Origin: a virus
Virus record (IMG/VR): IMGVR_UViG_3300020419_000028
Span: 1 to 43,633 of that record
DNA length: 43,633 bases
Direction: 5' to 3' (one strand)
Shown in pieces: positions 22,201 through 30,500 of the stretch. The position numbers were made by a program, and so were the translations under genes. The number at the start of each line of letters is the position of its first letter. Position 1 is the first letter of the stretch. Under the pieces are notes generated by a model, which ran no database searches, was not told where the DNA came from, and was given only the letters and a program-made list of their open reading frames with translations.

Positions 22201-23564
22201 CATATGATGCCACTGGTAGTAAGTTTACTGGTGAGTATGCTAGGGTTGGTTGTTTTAATCATGGCATGTATAGTTCAGATAACAAAGTTATCATCTCAGG
22301 AGCAACTCCTGACACTTTACCAACTGTCACATCTACAATAGTCAACTCTACTACGAGTGCTATTGCGATTGGAGATAGTACTGGATTTGATGTATTTGAG
22401 GGAGTCCTCGTTAGTGCAGCAAATACAGGATATGCTATAATAAACAGTGAAATTATTTCTTACACTTCTGTTGGAATAAACACTTTAAGTGGAATTGTTA
22501 GAGGAATAGACAATACTCAATCTATCAATCATGCTCAAGGTTCATCCATACAAAAGTATGAGGTATCTGGTGTTGCATTAAATAAAATTAATAAGACACA
22601 TGATGTACAGGCATTAGAAAGAAGCATGGATACTTTCTTAATCAAGATTGATAGAGAAGGAAGATCTGTTGACATTTCTGGTGTATCTCAACCACAACTA
22701 TCATTTAATAGTGATGCGTTTGTTGGTGGAGAACATGTTCACTCAACTAGAAATATAATGTATGATCATATAACACCTCTAATTGATGTGTTTACACCTA
22801 GTGATTTTGATGAAGTAGACATGACTATTAGAACAGTCAGTGGTACTAGCGTAGATGGAAATGAAGTTTCATTTGCAGACCAAGGATTTGAAGATATTCT
22901 TATCAACAAAGAAACTAAATTACCAAACACAAGATTGGTTGCTTCTGAAGTTAACGAGAATAACAAGTTGACTAACATGTTTAGAAACAAATCAATTACT
23001 GCTAGAATGTCCATATCAAACAATGGAAATACTTTCAGTTCTCCAATGGTTTGTTTAGATACAGCTGCATTTAAGTTTACATCAAATAGAATCAATAAAC
23101 CGATCGAAGATGATAACTATGCACATGACAGTAGAGTTAATCGTTTAACAGGTGATCCACATACTTCATACTACATGTCAAAAACAATTAGTATTAAGAA
23201 TCCTGCAACATCATTAAAGGTTATAGTTGATGCTTACAGACCTCAAGATTCAGACTTTAGGGTATTGTATAGTTTGGTTAGACCTGATGTCAGTGAAGAA
23301 GATCAAAAGTTTGTTCTCTTCCCAGGTTACAAAAATAATATTGACACTACAGGAGATGGTTTTGGAGACACTGCTATTGATCCTAACGAAAACGATGGTC
23401 GTGCAGATAAATTTATCGCATCATCAGAGAAATTTGTTGAGTATCAATTTACTGTCAATGAGTTAGAACCCTTTACTGGATTCATAATTAAGGTTGTAAT
23501 GAATGGTACGGATACTGCAAGAGTTCCAATTCTTAAAAATGTCAGGGCACTTGCATTAGCATGA
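16233..23564 (+). CDS. Giant DUF4815-type virion structural protein, 2443 residues (probable baseplate/fibre connector)
   Basis: The N-terminus (residues 1-80) has the pattern NLNISPYYDDFD...FHRVLFKPGFPVQARELT..QSILQNQ (given in parts), followed by FKEGSVVVPGG. This is the DUF4815 signature of marine T4-like phage structural proteins. Residues 1566-1574 are a proline run and 1592-1622 hold 20 arginines in 31 positions. A DPLAQSFRV segment then begins a second beta domain (about 1623-1790). The C-terminal third contains an EIISYTS...VRG...NHAQGSSIQ module, as in the giant gp7, and a TGSGYQIGD unit. Its place after gene 8 matches T4 genes 9-10, but I see no sequence match to T4 gp9 or gp10, so no symbol is given. 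Likely sited on the outer baseplate. It ends in an ATGA overlap with the next gene. Confidence 0.8.
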   Translation: MPQQTNLNISPYYDDFDRTKNFHRVLFKPGFPVQARELTTMQSILQNQVEQFGSHIFKEGSVVVPGGITFDPEYFAVQLDGTHLGTDVEVYLSALKGKKIKGQTSGVVAKVVNCITSSISTNNNPTIFVKYISPGPSGAFDLFSNSELLILQDSVTYGNTTLNIGSSIASTIAVDASLTGSAASIASGVYFVRGTFVRVNEQTLILDQYTNDSTYRVGLQVVESEIAAKEDTSLYDNAKGFSNFAAPGADRLKIELILSKKPITDFDDTDFIEVVRVREGTIEKENNNNSQYNIILDYLAKRTHDESGDYALKPFIVDVQESLNDRQGSGGVYFENETTREGREPEEELTAIKISPGTAYVKGYEYSTQGEIIDCPKARLLQDEFIEESFTFRLGNKLIVQDVKGAPIQGDSVNLRSGISSSIVGTAKVYNFALSDSKYKDKSTEFDLHLFDVQLRNDLQLNEYVTWPRSITVEGAESGARGISVAAGTASSTITVEGVSGRFLDGEQLIFTNDYNLQRSIQKVVRYDINDVENIGDTGNTFYSKKKLFNVLPLGFDKTDLVQIATNGTVTCPGKTFEIFKPNQIITYTVAGETLPQRNVVTEVNADGTNMKLAATTGVANIFLGGLPSSTYTGAIFLGQQQLTSENNSGLYLPFPKSNIGEVDLTEAELLLSDQVTSESTDANGVLVVNTSALSLNDVTFAAFDQERYKVTYSDGTIAIIDDSQVVITSDTLTINNLQFSETSIKVDVTVIKSNIRSKVKEFKKSQSVNITRSSNAATGNAVNIGLNDGLTESALYGLRVQDADISLNCPDVVNVVCVYESLDANAPIFDKLAFTSTDPIFQNAIVGENIIGETSNAVARITEVDVGNSNISIVYQTVDKFNLLENLTFSESNSTAVLQNVINGKFKNITNEYVLDKGQKEQYYGYSSIVRLNDNYIPTKQITVIFDKYDIPSTDTGDVFTVASYDPERFSKDVPDIGLSQTRATDTLDFRPRVDTYDPASQIWGPFSPFHRSSILSSARKVTPNESSKFKFKNYLARIDKLILKPGQGMQLVIGVDKEIPKAPADDVDGMTIATIVWPPYTFDVEDVQVYLIDNRRYTMRDIGVIEDRVQHLENVTTLSFLEQKIENLQIKDADGLDRFKSGFFADSFKSRDLVDPASPVDVDIKKGLLMPLKDFNSIDAAVVPSSEVPPETLDTETDYALLDENAVKTGRMVSLKYTETTMVEQTFATRVENLNPFLVHDYTGTLKLNPTSDNWINTVNTAGVTKNKTIRRQNVDTRVSLTEINGGFGEDALALRSVDRVQKVERDDITSENTFIESETFDPFIRSRNIEYKASGLRPNSRYYQFFDEMSNVDVVPKVIGIDNVVGAFTVGETITALVNGETYRFRLCRPDHKKGPFAAPTKTYDANPLDINETLPTAYSQGSTAINIDTASLAQAAQGDFFGYLPIGTVIAGQTSGAQATIKDLTLNSDTFGDLIAAMWIRDPYSTPEPLAKIRSGEREVKVTTEENNEEGIRGGTSVSDATAVFSARGTTRIIQTDVSVTTLETTTIQRDVTITFTNRTAPPPPPPPAPVIIRQTTVINRGVQQEDRNNRRRRRNRWRRRIRRRGRNRGRRGRRGGRDPLAQSFRVGEEGAYVTSVDVFFADVSDPTVPWWVEIRTMQIGLPTEQLVSPDARVDLTADEAFVSSDASVATNIKFPSPIYLEPDTEYCFVVGSPFNTYEVFTAEMGQTAINAQDLPAVAGNVYSNQFSVGSIFKSQNSSTWTPCQFEDMCFKLYRAEFSTDDAIITLQNPPLRGNNGSLPVLNNNPIHTLPKKATLGITTTTTAGLIGTVFTVGRTIGDASATYRSAIIESTGGPVEGIGADGILGINSFGSNYGTPNAFVNTYPITGKGAGLTLHSVVVGTGASPITGVAVSATGSGYQIGDVVGIVTADMSGSGSGCRLGIASLGGLDTLFLTNIQAEEFTVGNSITYNHSAGTVVDSGLDVITYDATGSKFTGEYARVGCFNHGMYSSDNKVIISGATPDTLPTVTSTIVNSTTSAIAIGDSTGFDVFEGVLVSAANTGYAIINSEIISYTSVGINTLSGIVRGIDNTQSINHAQGSSIQKYEVSGVALNKINKTHDVQALERSMDTFLIKIDREGRSVDISGVSQPQLSFNSDAFVGGEHVHSTRNIMYDHITPLIDVFTPSDFDEVDMTIRTVSGTSVDGNEVSFADQGFEDILINKETKLPNTRLVASEVNENNKLTNMFRNKSITARMSISNNGNTFSSPMVCLDTAAFKFTSNRINKPIEDDNYAHDSRVNRLTGDPHTSYYMSKTISIKNPATSLKVIVDAYRPQDSDFRVLYSLVRPDVSEEDQKFVLFPGYKNNIDTTGDGFGDTAIDPNENDGRADKFIASSEKFVEYQFTVNELEPFTGFIIKVVMNGTDTARVPILKNVRALALA
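20928..21098 (+). other. Polyproline stalk and arginine-rich tract inside the DUF4815 protein
   Basis: Codons 1566-1574 encode seven prolines, an alanine and a proline. After a 17-residue linker, codons 1592-1622 encode 20 arginines among 31 residues, broken mainly by Asn, Gly, Trp and Ile. The DNA is a purine-rich AGA/GGA run. The arginine codons are almost all AGA, as elsewhere in the window, so the tract looks native. Ordered beta domains lie on both sides, so this is probably an exposed rigid hinge carrying a strongly basic patch. Confidence 0.9.
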
Positions 23565-23758
23565 TCCCTGTACAAGGACATGATCATCTTTATAGAGATG
23601 AAAAAACTGGAGCTATTGTCAATGACGACAACTCCAGTTATAATACATACATGCAAATGAAAGGAAAGAAAAGAAAAGAACGAGAGGAAATTGATAATAT
23701 GAAAAAGGATATTGGTGAGATGAAAGAAATGCTTAAATTATTAGTTGAAAAATTATGA
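23561..23758 (+). CDS. Small coiled-coil protein, 65 residues
   Basis: It starts inside the stop of the giant gene (ATGA) and ends in another ATGA overlap with the next gene, so it is translationally coupled on both sides. The N-terminal 30 residues are polar (DHLYRDEKTGAIV, then NDDNSSYNTYM). The C-terminal half is Lys/Glu-rich with heptad-like hydrophobics (IDNMKKDIGEMKEMLKLLVEKL region), predicting a helical coiled coil. Proteins like this recur beside DUF4815-type genes in marine T4-like phages. The function is not known. It may be a chaperone or trimerisation partner for the neighbouring fibre proteins, which is inference from position and coiled coil only. Confidence 0.75.
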   Translation: MIPVQGHDHLYRDEKTGAIVNDDNSSYNTYMQMKGKKRKEREEIDNMKKDIGEMKEMLKLLVEKL

Positions 23759-23943
23759 GAGATCCAAAACAAGAGTTTTTGAGATACCATTATGGTGATG
23801 ATGCTGTAAAAAGTAATTTTAGCGATCTAAATGACTTGGAAATCATCAGAAATGATATAGATCGTATAGATAAAAACCTATCTGAAGTTAAATCTCAGTT
23901 GCAAGAGTTAGTATTGGAGTTAAGGAAGCTAAATACCTTATAG
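23755..23943 (+). CDS. Small coiled-coil protein, 62 residues
   Basis: It follows the previous coiled-coil gene by an ATGA overlap. The first 20 residues (MRDPKQEFLRYHYGDDAV) are polar. Residues 27-60 form a long heptad-patterned helix (LEIIRNDIDRIDKNLSEV, then QLQELVLELRKL). The two adjacent small proteins have similar size and architecture without clear sequence identity, which suggests a pair working together in assembling the flanking fibre and baseplate proteins. No enzymatic motif is seen, and I cannot name it. Confidence 0.75.
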   Translation: MRDPKQEFLRYHYGDDAVKSNFSDLNDLEIIRNDIDRIDKNLSEVKSQLQELVLELRKLNTL

Positions 23944-23963
23944 GATAATAGTCGGCATAAAAG

Positions 23964-24299
23964 ATGGCAGTATATGTCTCTAACCTGCAGATAGAATCGG
24001 GCTGTGATTTTGAGCATTTATTTGCTCTTGGTGATAATGATAATCAAACAGTCTTAAATCTAGCAGGATTCACAGCATCATCACAACTGCGTAAATGGGC
24101 AGGTGCAACAAGTTATGTTGCCTTTGCATCGACGGTATCTAGTCCATTGGAGGGTGAAATAAAAATCTCTATGGCAAGCACTATAACAACCGACATAAAA
24201 CCTGGTCGTTACCTGTATGATGTTGTCTTGAATGACGGTACACAAAAGGTAAGAGTCGTTGAAGGAATGGTCACTGTTCGAGCAGGGGTAACAAGGTAA
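23964..24299 (+). CDS. Ig-like/BppU-type small structural protein, 111 residues
   Basis: All-beta composition, with a C-terminal strand pattern DIKPGRYLYDVVL...KVRVVEGMVTV..GVTR that I associate with Ig-like N-terminal domains of phage receptor-binding and baseplate accessory proteins (the BppU-like pattern). It begins 20 bases after the previous stop and ends in a TAATG overlap with the next gene. A possible but poor late-promoter match (GCTAAATA, 23928-23935) lies about 28 bases upstream. The position just before the fibre gene suggests a fibre-attachment or accessory role. The fold call is tentative. Confidence 0.7.
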   Translation: MAVYVSNLQIESGCDFEHLFALGDNDNQTVLNLAGFTASSQLRKWAGATSYVAFASTVSSPLEGEIKISMASTITTDIKPGRYLYDVVLNDGTQKVRVVEGMVTVRAGVTR

Positions 24300-24511
24300 T
24301 GCCATCATTAAGAGTTGGTACTGGCAGCCAAGTAAAGGTAATTGCTAGTGGAGCATTAGGAGGCGGTGGAGGAGGTAAACTAGTTTTACTCTCTGATGTA
24401 AACGCTAATAATCTAGGTAACGGTAGTTTCCTAGTTTATGACTCAGCGTCTGCCAAATTTGTAGCACAAACAAATCTACCATCTGTAACTATTGATGGAG
24501 GGGAATACTAA
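24299..24511 (+). CDS. Gly-rich fibre-like small protein, 70 residues
   Basis: TAATG overlaps at both ends couple it to the Ig-like gene before and the long fibre gene after. Residues 18-27 are GALGGGGGGK. The second half, LLSDVNANNLGNGSFLVYDS followed by AKFVAQTNL, matches the short repeat often seen in the N-terminal part of marine phage tail fibres (L-x-D-V...L..G..LVYD...KFV). It may be a detached fibre segment or an adaptor. The purine-rich GGAGGGG at its end is a strong ribosome binding site for the next gene. Confidence 0.7.
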   Translation: MPSLRVGTGSQVKVIASGALGGGGGGKLVLLSDVNANNLGNGSFLVYDSASAKFVAQTNLPSVTIDGGEY

Positions 24512-27500
24512 TGTCTGCAACCATACTGATAAAAAGAACGCAGGGAACATCGCCACCAACCGCAGCACCCGTTGGAACTGGTGTCTCCTTTGGTGAATTA
24601 ATCTATACATACGATGTTGCCAATGTAGGTGCAGGTAAATCATATAAGAAATTATACATTGGTGATCCAAGTGGTAACACTGAAGCACCAATACCGATCG
24701 GTGGTGAATATTATACACAGGTAATAGCAGATAACCCTGCAGATTTTGGTAAACCAGTTGCCAACAAAGCAGTTATTCTTAACTCTGATGCTAAGGTATC
24801 AAGTTGGACTGTTGCAACAGATTTACTAGTAGGAGCTGCAGCAACTGTTTCTGGAGATTTGAGTGTTTCTGGTGACTTAAATGTTACTGGTGATTTAGTA
24901 TATGATGAAGTAACTGGTAGAAATATTAATATCACAGGTGTTGCTACTATTGCTACACTTGGAATAACAAGTTCATTAGATGTAGAAGTTTCTACTGCGG
25001 GAGTTGGTGTTGTTACTGCACTATCAGGTGTTGGTGGTACATTTTTAGATTGGAACGCTACATCAGCACAGTTTGAACAAGTCAATGTAAGTCATGCTGC
25101 TACAGTTAGAAACTTAACAGTTACTGGCATATCTACGATTGAGAACAACTATGACTTTAGAACTCAGTTAATTAGAATTGGTAGAGAAGCAGGTGTACTA
25201 GAAACAGATGGTAACGATCGTCAAGGGTTCTTTATTGGTAACTTTGCAGGTTCAGAAGCAGGTATATCAACTCTTACAAAAAGAAATATTGCTATTGGAC
25301 ATAGTGCTTTCCAAAAAGGTGGTAAGACACAAGCAGAATCAAACTTATTTGTAGGTAACTTTGCAGGACAAGGAGCAGAAGGTTCATATAATATTTTCTT
25401 AGGAGACAAAGCAGGTCAAGACTTAGGATCTCAAACAATTATTGAATATGGTGAGACAGGTGAGGCTACAACTATTCAGTTCTCAAATGGTAGTACTTTA
25501 CCAAATGATCCTTACAATTATAGAGCATATGGTAGTATAGCAGCTGCAAGTATAACTGACATATCTGGTGGTATGTTTGCTATTGCAGTTGAAGCTCTTA
25601 GTGACTTAAGTATTGTTAACACTGCTGTTAGTGGTAACTTGACATTTACTATTGGTGGTGCAAGTAATGGACACTTAGATAAAACTAAAGCAGGACCTTT
25701 TACGGTTAAAGGAACTGATGACTTTGGATTACTTACAGATATTAATGATGCTATTTACTTATCAAGTGGTAGTATAGGATTAAGTGGAACTTATGGATTC
25801 TTAATCGTAAATGCAGGTATCACAACTACAAGTGGTAAAGAAAATCATTTACAGAATATTGGTTTAGGTCGTGAGGCATTATGGGGAGCAGGTATATCAA
25901 CTGATCAAAGTAATAACATTGCTATTGGTGCTTACTCACTATACAATGTTTTAGGTAATGATAACATTGCCATAGGACAATCTGCAGGTAAGTATAACTC
26001 TGGTAGTGGTAATGTAATTATTGGTTTAAATCAAGATGTTGCACAAACAACAGAAGATACTCAATTAATAATTGGTTCTGGAGATACAAAATGGATCTCA
26101 GGTAATAATGTTGGCTGGGTTGGTATAGGAACTACCACACCTGACGCTTTACTCGCAGTAAATGGTGATGTTAGTGTATCTGGAGTTGCTACAATTCCTC
26201 AAATTGATGTCAATGATCTTGGTGTAGAGGCAGCATATGTTACTGCAGGTATTATTACTTCTTTGGTTGGTACTTATGCAACTATAACAACTTTAGATGT
26301 AGAAACATTAGATGCTGAAAATATAAACATTACTGGAGTTGCTGTTACCGACATAGTTGGTACTGCTGCAACTATATCAGTATTTGACACCGAAACTGCA
26401 GATCTTAAGGATGTTAAAATTACAGCAGGTATCATTACAGATATTGTTGGTACTGCTGCAACCATATCAGTATTTGATACTGAAACTGCAGATCTTAAGG
26501 ATGTTAAAATTACAGCAGGTATCATTACCGACATAGTTGGTACTGCAGCAACAATTACGACAGTTGATTTCAACACTGCTGATATTGTAACTGCTACAAT
26601 AGGTTCTGGTATTGTTACAACTCTGGATGCATCTTCTGATGTAACCATTGGTGGTGGACTCACTGTAACTCAGTTTGTTGACTTAAACAATAGTCTAGAT
26701 GTAGAAAAAGATTTCAGAGTTGGTGGTGCATCAACATTCGTTGGTAATGTAACATTCAAAGGTGGTACAATTGGTCTTGGTGATTCTGTATCAGATAATA
26801 TTGTATTTAATGCTGATATTGATTCAAGTTTCATTCCTGATGATGACGATACCTATAACATTGGTAGTCCTAGTCAACAATGGAAAGATATCTACATTAA
26901 CGGTGTTGCTTATATTGATGATTTAAGTGTTGATTCACAAGTTGGTACATATGCAACGATTGGAACTCTTGATGTAGAAACATTAGATGCTAAAGATGTC
27001 AATATTACAGGATTAGCAGTCACCGATATTGTTGGTACTGCTGCTACAATAACAACGATTTCTGCAACAGAAGGAGATATCGTAAATGCTAAAATTACTG
27101 CAGGTGTAGTAACATCTCTAGTAGGCACTTACGCAACTGTCTCAACGGTTGATATAGAAACATTAGATGCTAAAGATGTTAATATTACAGGATTAGCAGT
27201 TACAGATATTGTCGGCACTGCTGCAACAATAACAACGATTTCTGCAACAGAAGGTGACATAGTTAATGCTAAAATTACTGCAGGTATAATAACATCACTC
27301 GTTGGTACATATGCAACGATTACAACTCTTGATGTAGAAACTCTTGATGCTTCAAGCATAAGCATTACTGGAGTTGCAGTAACAGACATAGTTGGTACTG
27401 CTGCAACAATCGCTACTTTAGATGTAAGTAATGGCGATATTCTTAATGCTAAGATAACAGCAGGTGTTGTCACATCATTGGTAGGTACTTACGGTACAAT

Positions 27501-30500
27501 AACAACTCTTGATGTAGAAACATTAGATGCTAAGGATACAAATATTACAGGATTAGCAGTCACTGACATAGTTGGTACTGCTGCTTCAATCACAACGATT
27601 GATGTTACAGATTTAGATGCCTTAACTGCTAAGATTAATGCAGGTTATATAACTTCTCTATATGACTCTACAGGAGTCGTTGGTGTTAATACTCAACATA
27701 TGTTGAGCACTAATGCTGCAGGACAAGTTGTATGGAAAGAACCTGCTCAGATTGGTATTGCAACAATCAATGCTAAGTTAGATACATGGTTTGTATCTAC
27801 AAATGGTGTTGATGACGGTGATGCATCTCGTGGTAGAACAGCAGAAAGACCATTTAGAACAATTGGATATGCTCTATCACAGATCACAAATATTGGTGTT
27901 AATGATGTTCTAAGCATTTCTGCAGGTGTTTATCAAGAAACATTCCCACTTACTGTTCCAGCTGGTTTAACAATCAGAGGTGCAGGTCTTCGTGCTACTA
28001 AAGTTATTCCTACTAATGCTACTAAGCAAAAGGATGCTTTCTTACTTAATGACAGATCTGTTATTGAAGATATTACCATTGCTGATATGTTCTTCAATAC
28101 ATCAGCAAATGAAGGTTATGCTTTCAAGTATGCACCAGGTATTGCACTTACTAGCAGATCACCTTATGTACAGCGAGTAACTGTATTCAACAAAGGTAGT
28201 AATGTTACTTCATCTGATCCATATGGTTATGCTTCTGCTGATTCTAATCCATCATCATATCTTTCTGGTGGTGGTGCATACTTAGATGGTTCTGAGGTAG
28301 CATCAGGATCGCTTGAGGCAGCGATGCTGTTCAACGAGGTTACATTTATCGTACCTAACAGTAAAGGTGTTGTATTAACCAACGGTTCTCGTTGTGAATA
28401 TATCAATTGCTTTACTTACTTTGCATCAGAAGCGATCAAAGGTGTATCTGGAACATTAGGTATACACTCTGCAGGTCAGACTAGATTAAGATTGACAGGT
28501 ATCACAACTGTTGGTGTTGGTAATACAATTACTCTGTTTGATACTGATGGAACCACTTCATTAGGTAGTGCTGTTGTTGCATCTTATGATGGAACTTACT
28601 TAGGTGTAACTGGTAAGCAACTTGGATTTGAAGTTCTTAATGCTAGGACTGCCAAATCAGTAACATTTAATGATGATGCTCAGTTAGATACTACTGTTAA
28701 AAAGTTTGGTACTTCATCACTTAAATTAGATGGTAGTAACGATTCTATTAGTGTTCCTTCTAGTGGTGATCTTGGATTTGGTACAAACACAGACTTCACA
28801 ATTGAATTCTGGGCATATGCTAATACAACTGGTCTTTCTAGTGCAACTCTATTTGACTTAAGAGACAGTGGCACTGATGCTGAAGGTCTAAGTCTTGCAT
28901 TCCGTGCTGCAGGTGAGGTTGATCTAAGAGTTGGTACAACTACTGCTATTACTGGATCTGGTGCAGGTATTGCTACTGGAGTCTGGAAGCATTATGCAAT
29001 AGCAAGAGAGGGCACAGACACAAGATTATTCGTTGATGGTACACAAAGAGGTATTAAGTTTTCTGATACTACCGATTATGGTTCATCTAAGGGTATTGTA
29101 TTTGGTGCAGACTTTGACGGTGCAAGCAATAATGTAACAGGTTGGATTGATGAGGTAAGAATTGAAAAAGATGTTGCTAAGTATACATCAAACTTCACTG
29201 CTCCTACTTCTGCTCCAACAGGAGATAAAGATACAAAACTACTCCTACACTTTGATGGTACTAGTGGTATTAAGACTACTAGTGACGATGTAATTCGTAA
29301 TCAAGATGTTCGTATCACACAAGCAGGTGGTGGAATTGGAACTGCTACTAAGGTAATTCTAGCAGATTATAGTCAGTTTGGTGCTGACATGCGTTCTGTT
29401 AGTTGTGCAGTTGAGTACGGTCAGAAAGGTATTATCGCTGATGGTGATGGTGTTACATTGCGTCTATTTGCAATTAACTTTAATATGGTTGGTGCAGGTG
29501 GAGACATTAGTAATGATCCTAACTTAGCAATACAAGCAAACGAAGTTACTGAGTCAAACAACGGTGATGTATCTTATGTAAGTATTGACCAGAAAGGAGA
29601 TTTCAGAGTTGGCGAAGCATTCTTTGTTGATCAAGAAAATGGTACAGTATCATTCTCACAACAAGTAACAAGTCTACAGGCACTATCTAATCTAACGATT
29701 ACTGATGGTTCAAATAGCAGTCAGATTACACCTAACAGTGGTACATTTGGTAACATCCAGATAGCAGGAAATAATATAGAATCTACTTCTGGAGATATTA
29801 ACATTGACCCAGCTGGTTCTGGAGATATTAATATTACTGGTGATGTAAACATCTTAGGTATCTTAACTGCTACAGTTATTCAGTTAGATGCGTTCCAAAA
29901 GAATGATACTTCTATTGCTCTGGATGATTCTGGTGCTGATGGCACTATCAGATTTAATACTGATAATGTTGAAGGTATGCGTCTTGATGCCAATCAAAAA
30001 GTTGGTATTGCAACTGCTACACCTAGAGACAGATTAGATGTTCTAGACACTGCTAGATTTGAAAATATCAATGTTACTGGAGTTACGACTGTTGTTACTC
30101 TAGATGTGAACGGTGACTTAGATGTAGATGGACATGCAGAATTAGATCAATTAAATGTAGCAGGTGTTGCTACTATCACAACTTTTGATACAGAGACTGC
30201 TGATCTTAAAACTGTTAAGATAACATCTGGTATTATTACAGACATCGTTGGTACTGCAGCAACAATCACAACGATTGATGCTTCTGCACTCGATGCTGTT
30301 GATGCTAAGATTAATACTGGTATTGTTACTAACTTCACAGTTGGTCAAACAATAGGAAATGGTTCATTAACAATCAACTCTCCTGTTGGTCTTAATAGTC
30401 ACACAGATATACCTGATAATGTTGAGGTAAGAATTGGTGATAATACAGACTTTAAAATTTACCATCAAGATACTGATGCCTTCAATAACAGAGGTAATAC

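Noticed and set aside
23227-23466. A 79-codon + strand frame inside the DUF4815 gene
   Set aside because: It lies wholly in another frame of a conserved C-terminal region and has no ribosome binding site.
23928-23935. GCTAAATA as a late promoter for the Ig-like gene
   Set aside because: Two mismatches to the octamer and inside coding sequence; distance is right but the match is too weak to list.
26274-27473. Several long minus-strand frames opposite the fibre repeats
   Set aside because: They repeat with the same 90/180-base period as the fibre gene and are mirror products of its codon pattern.
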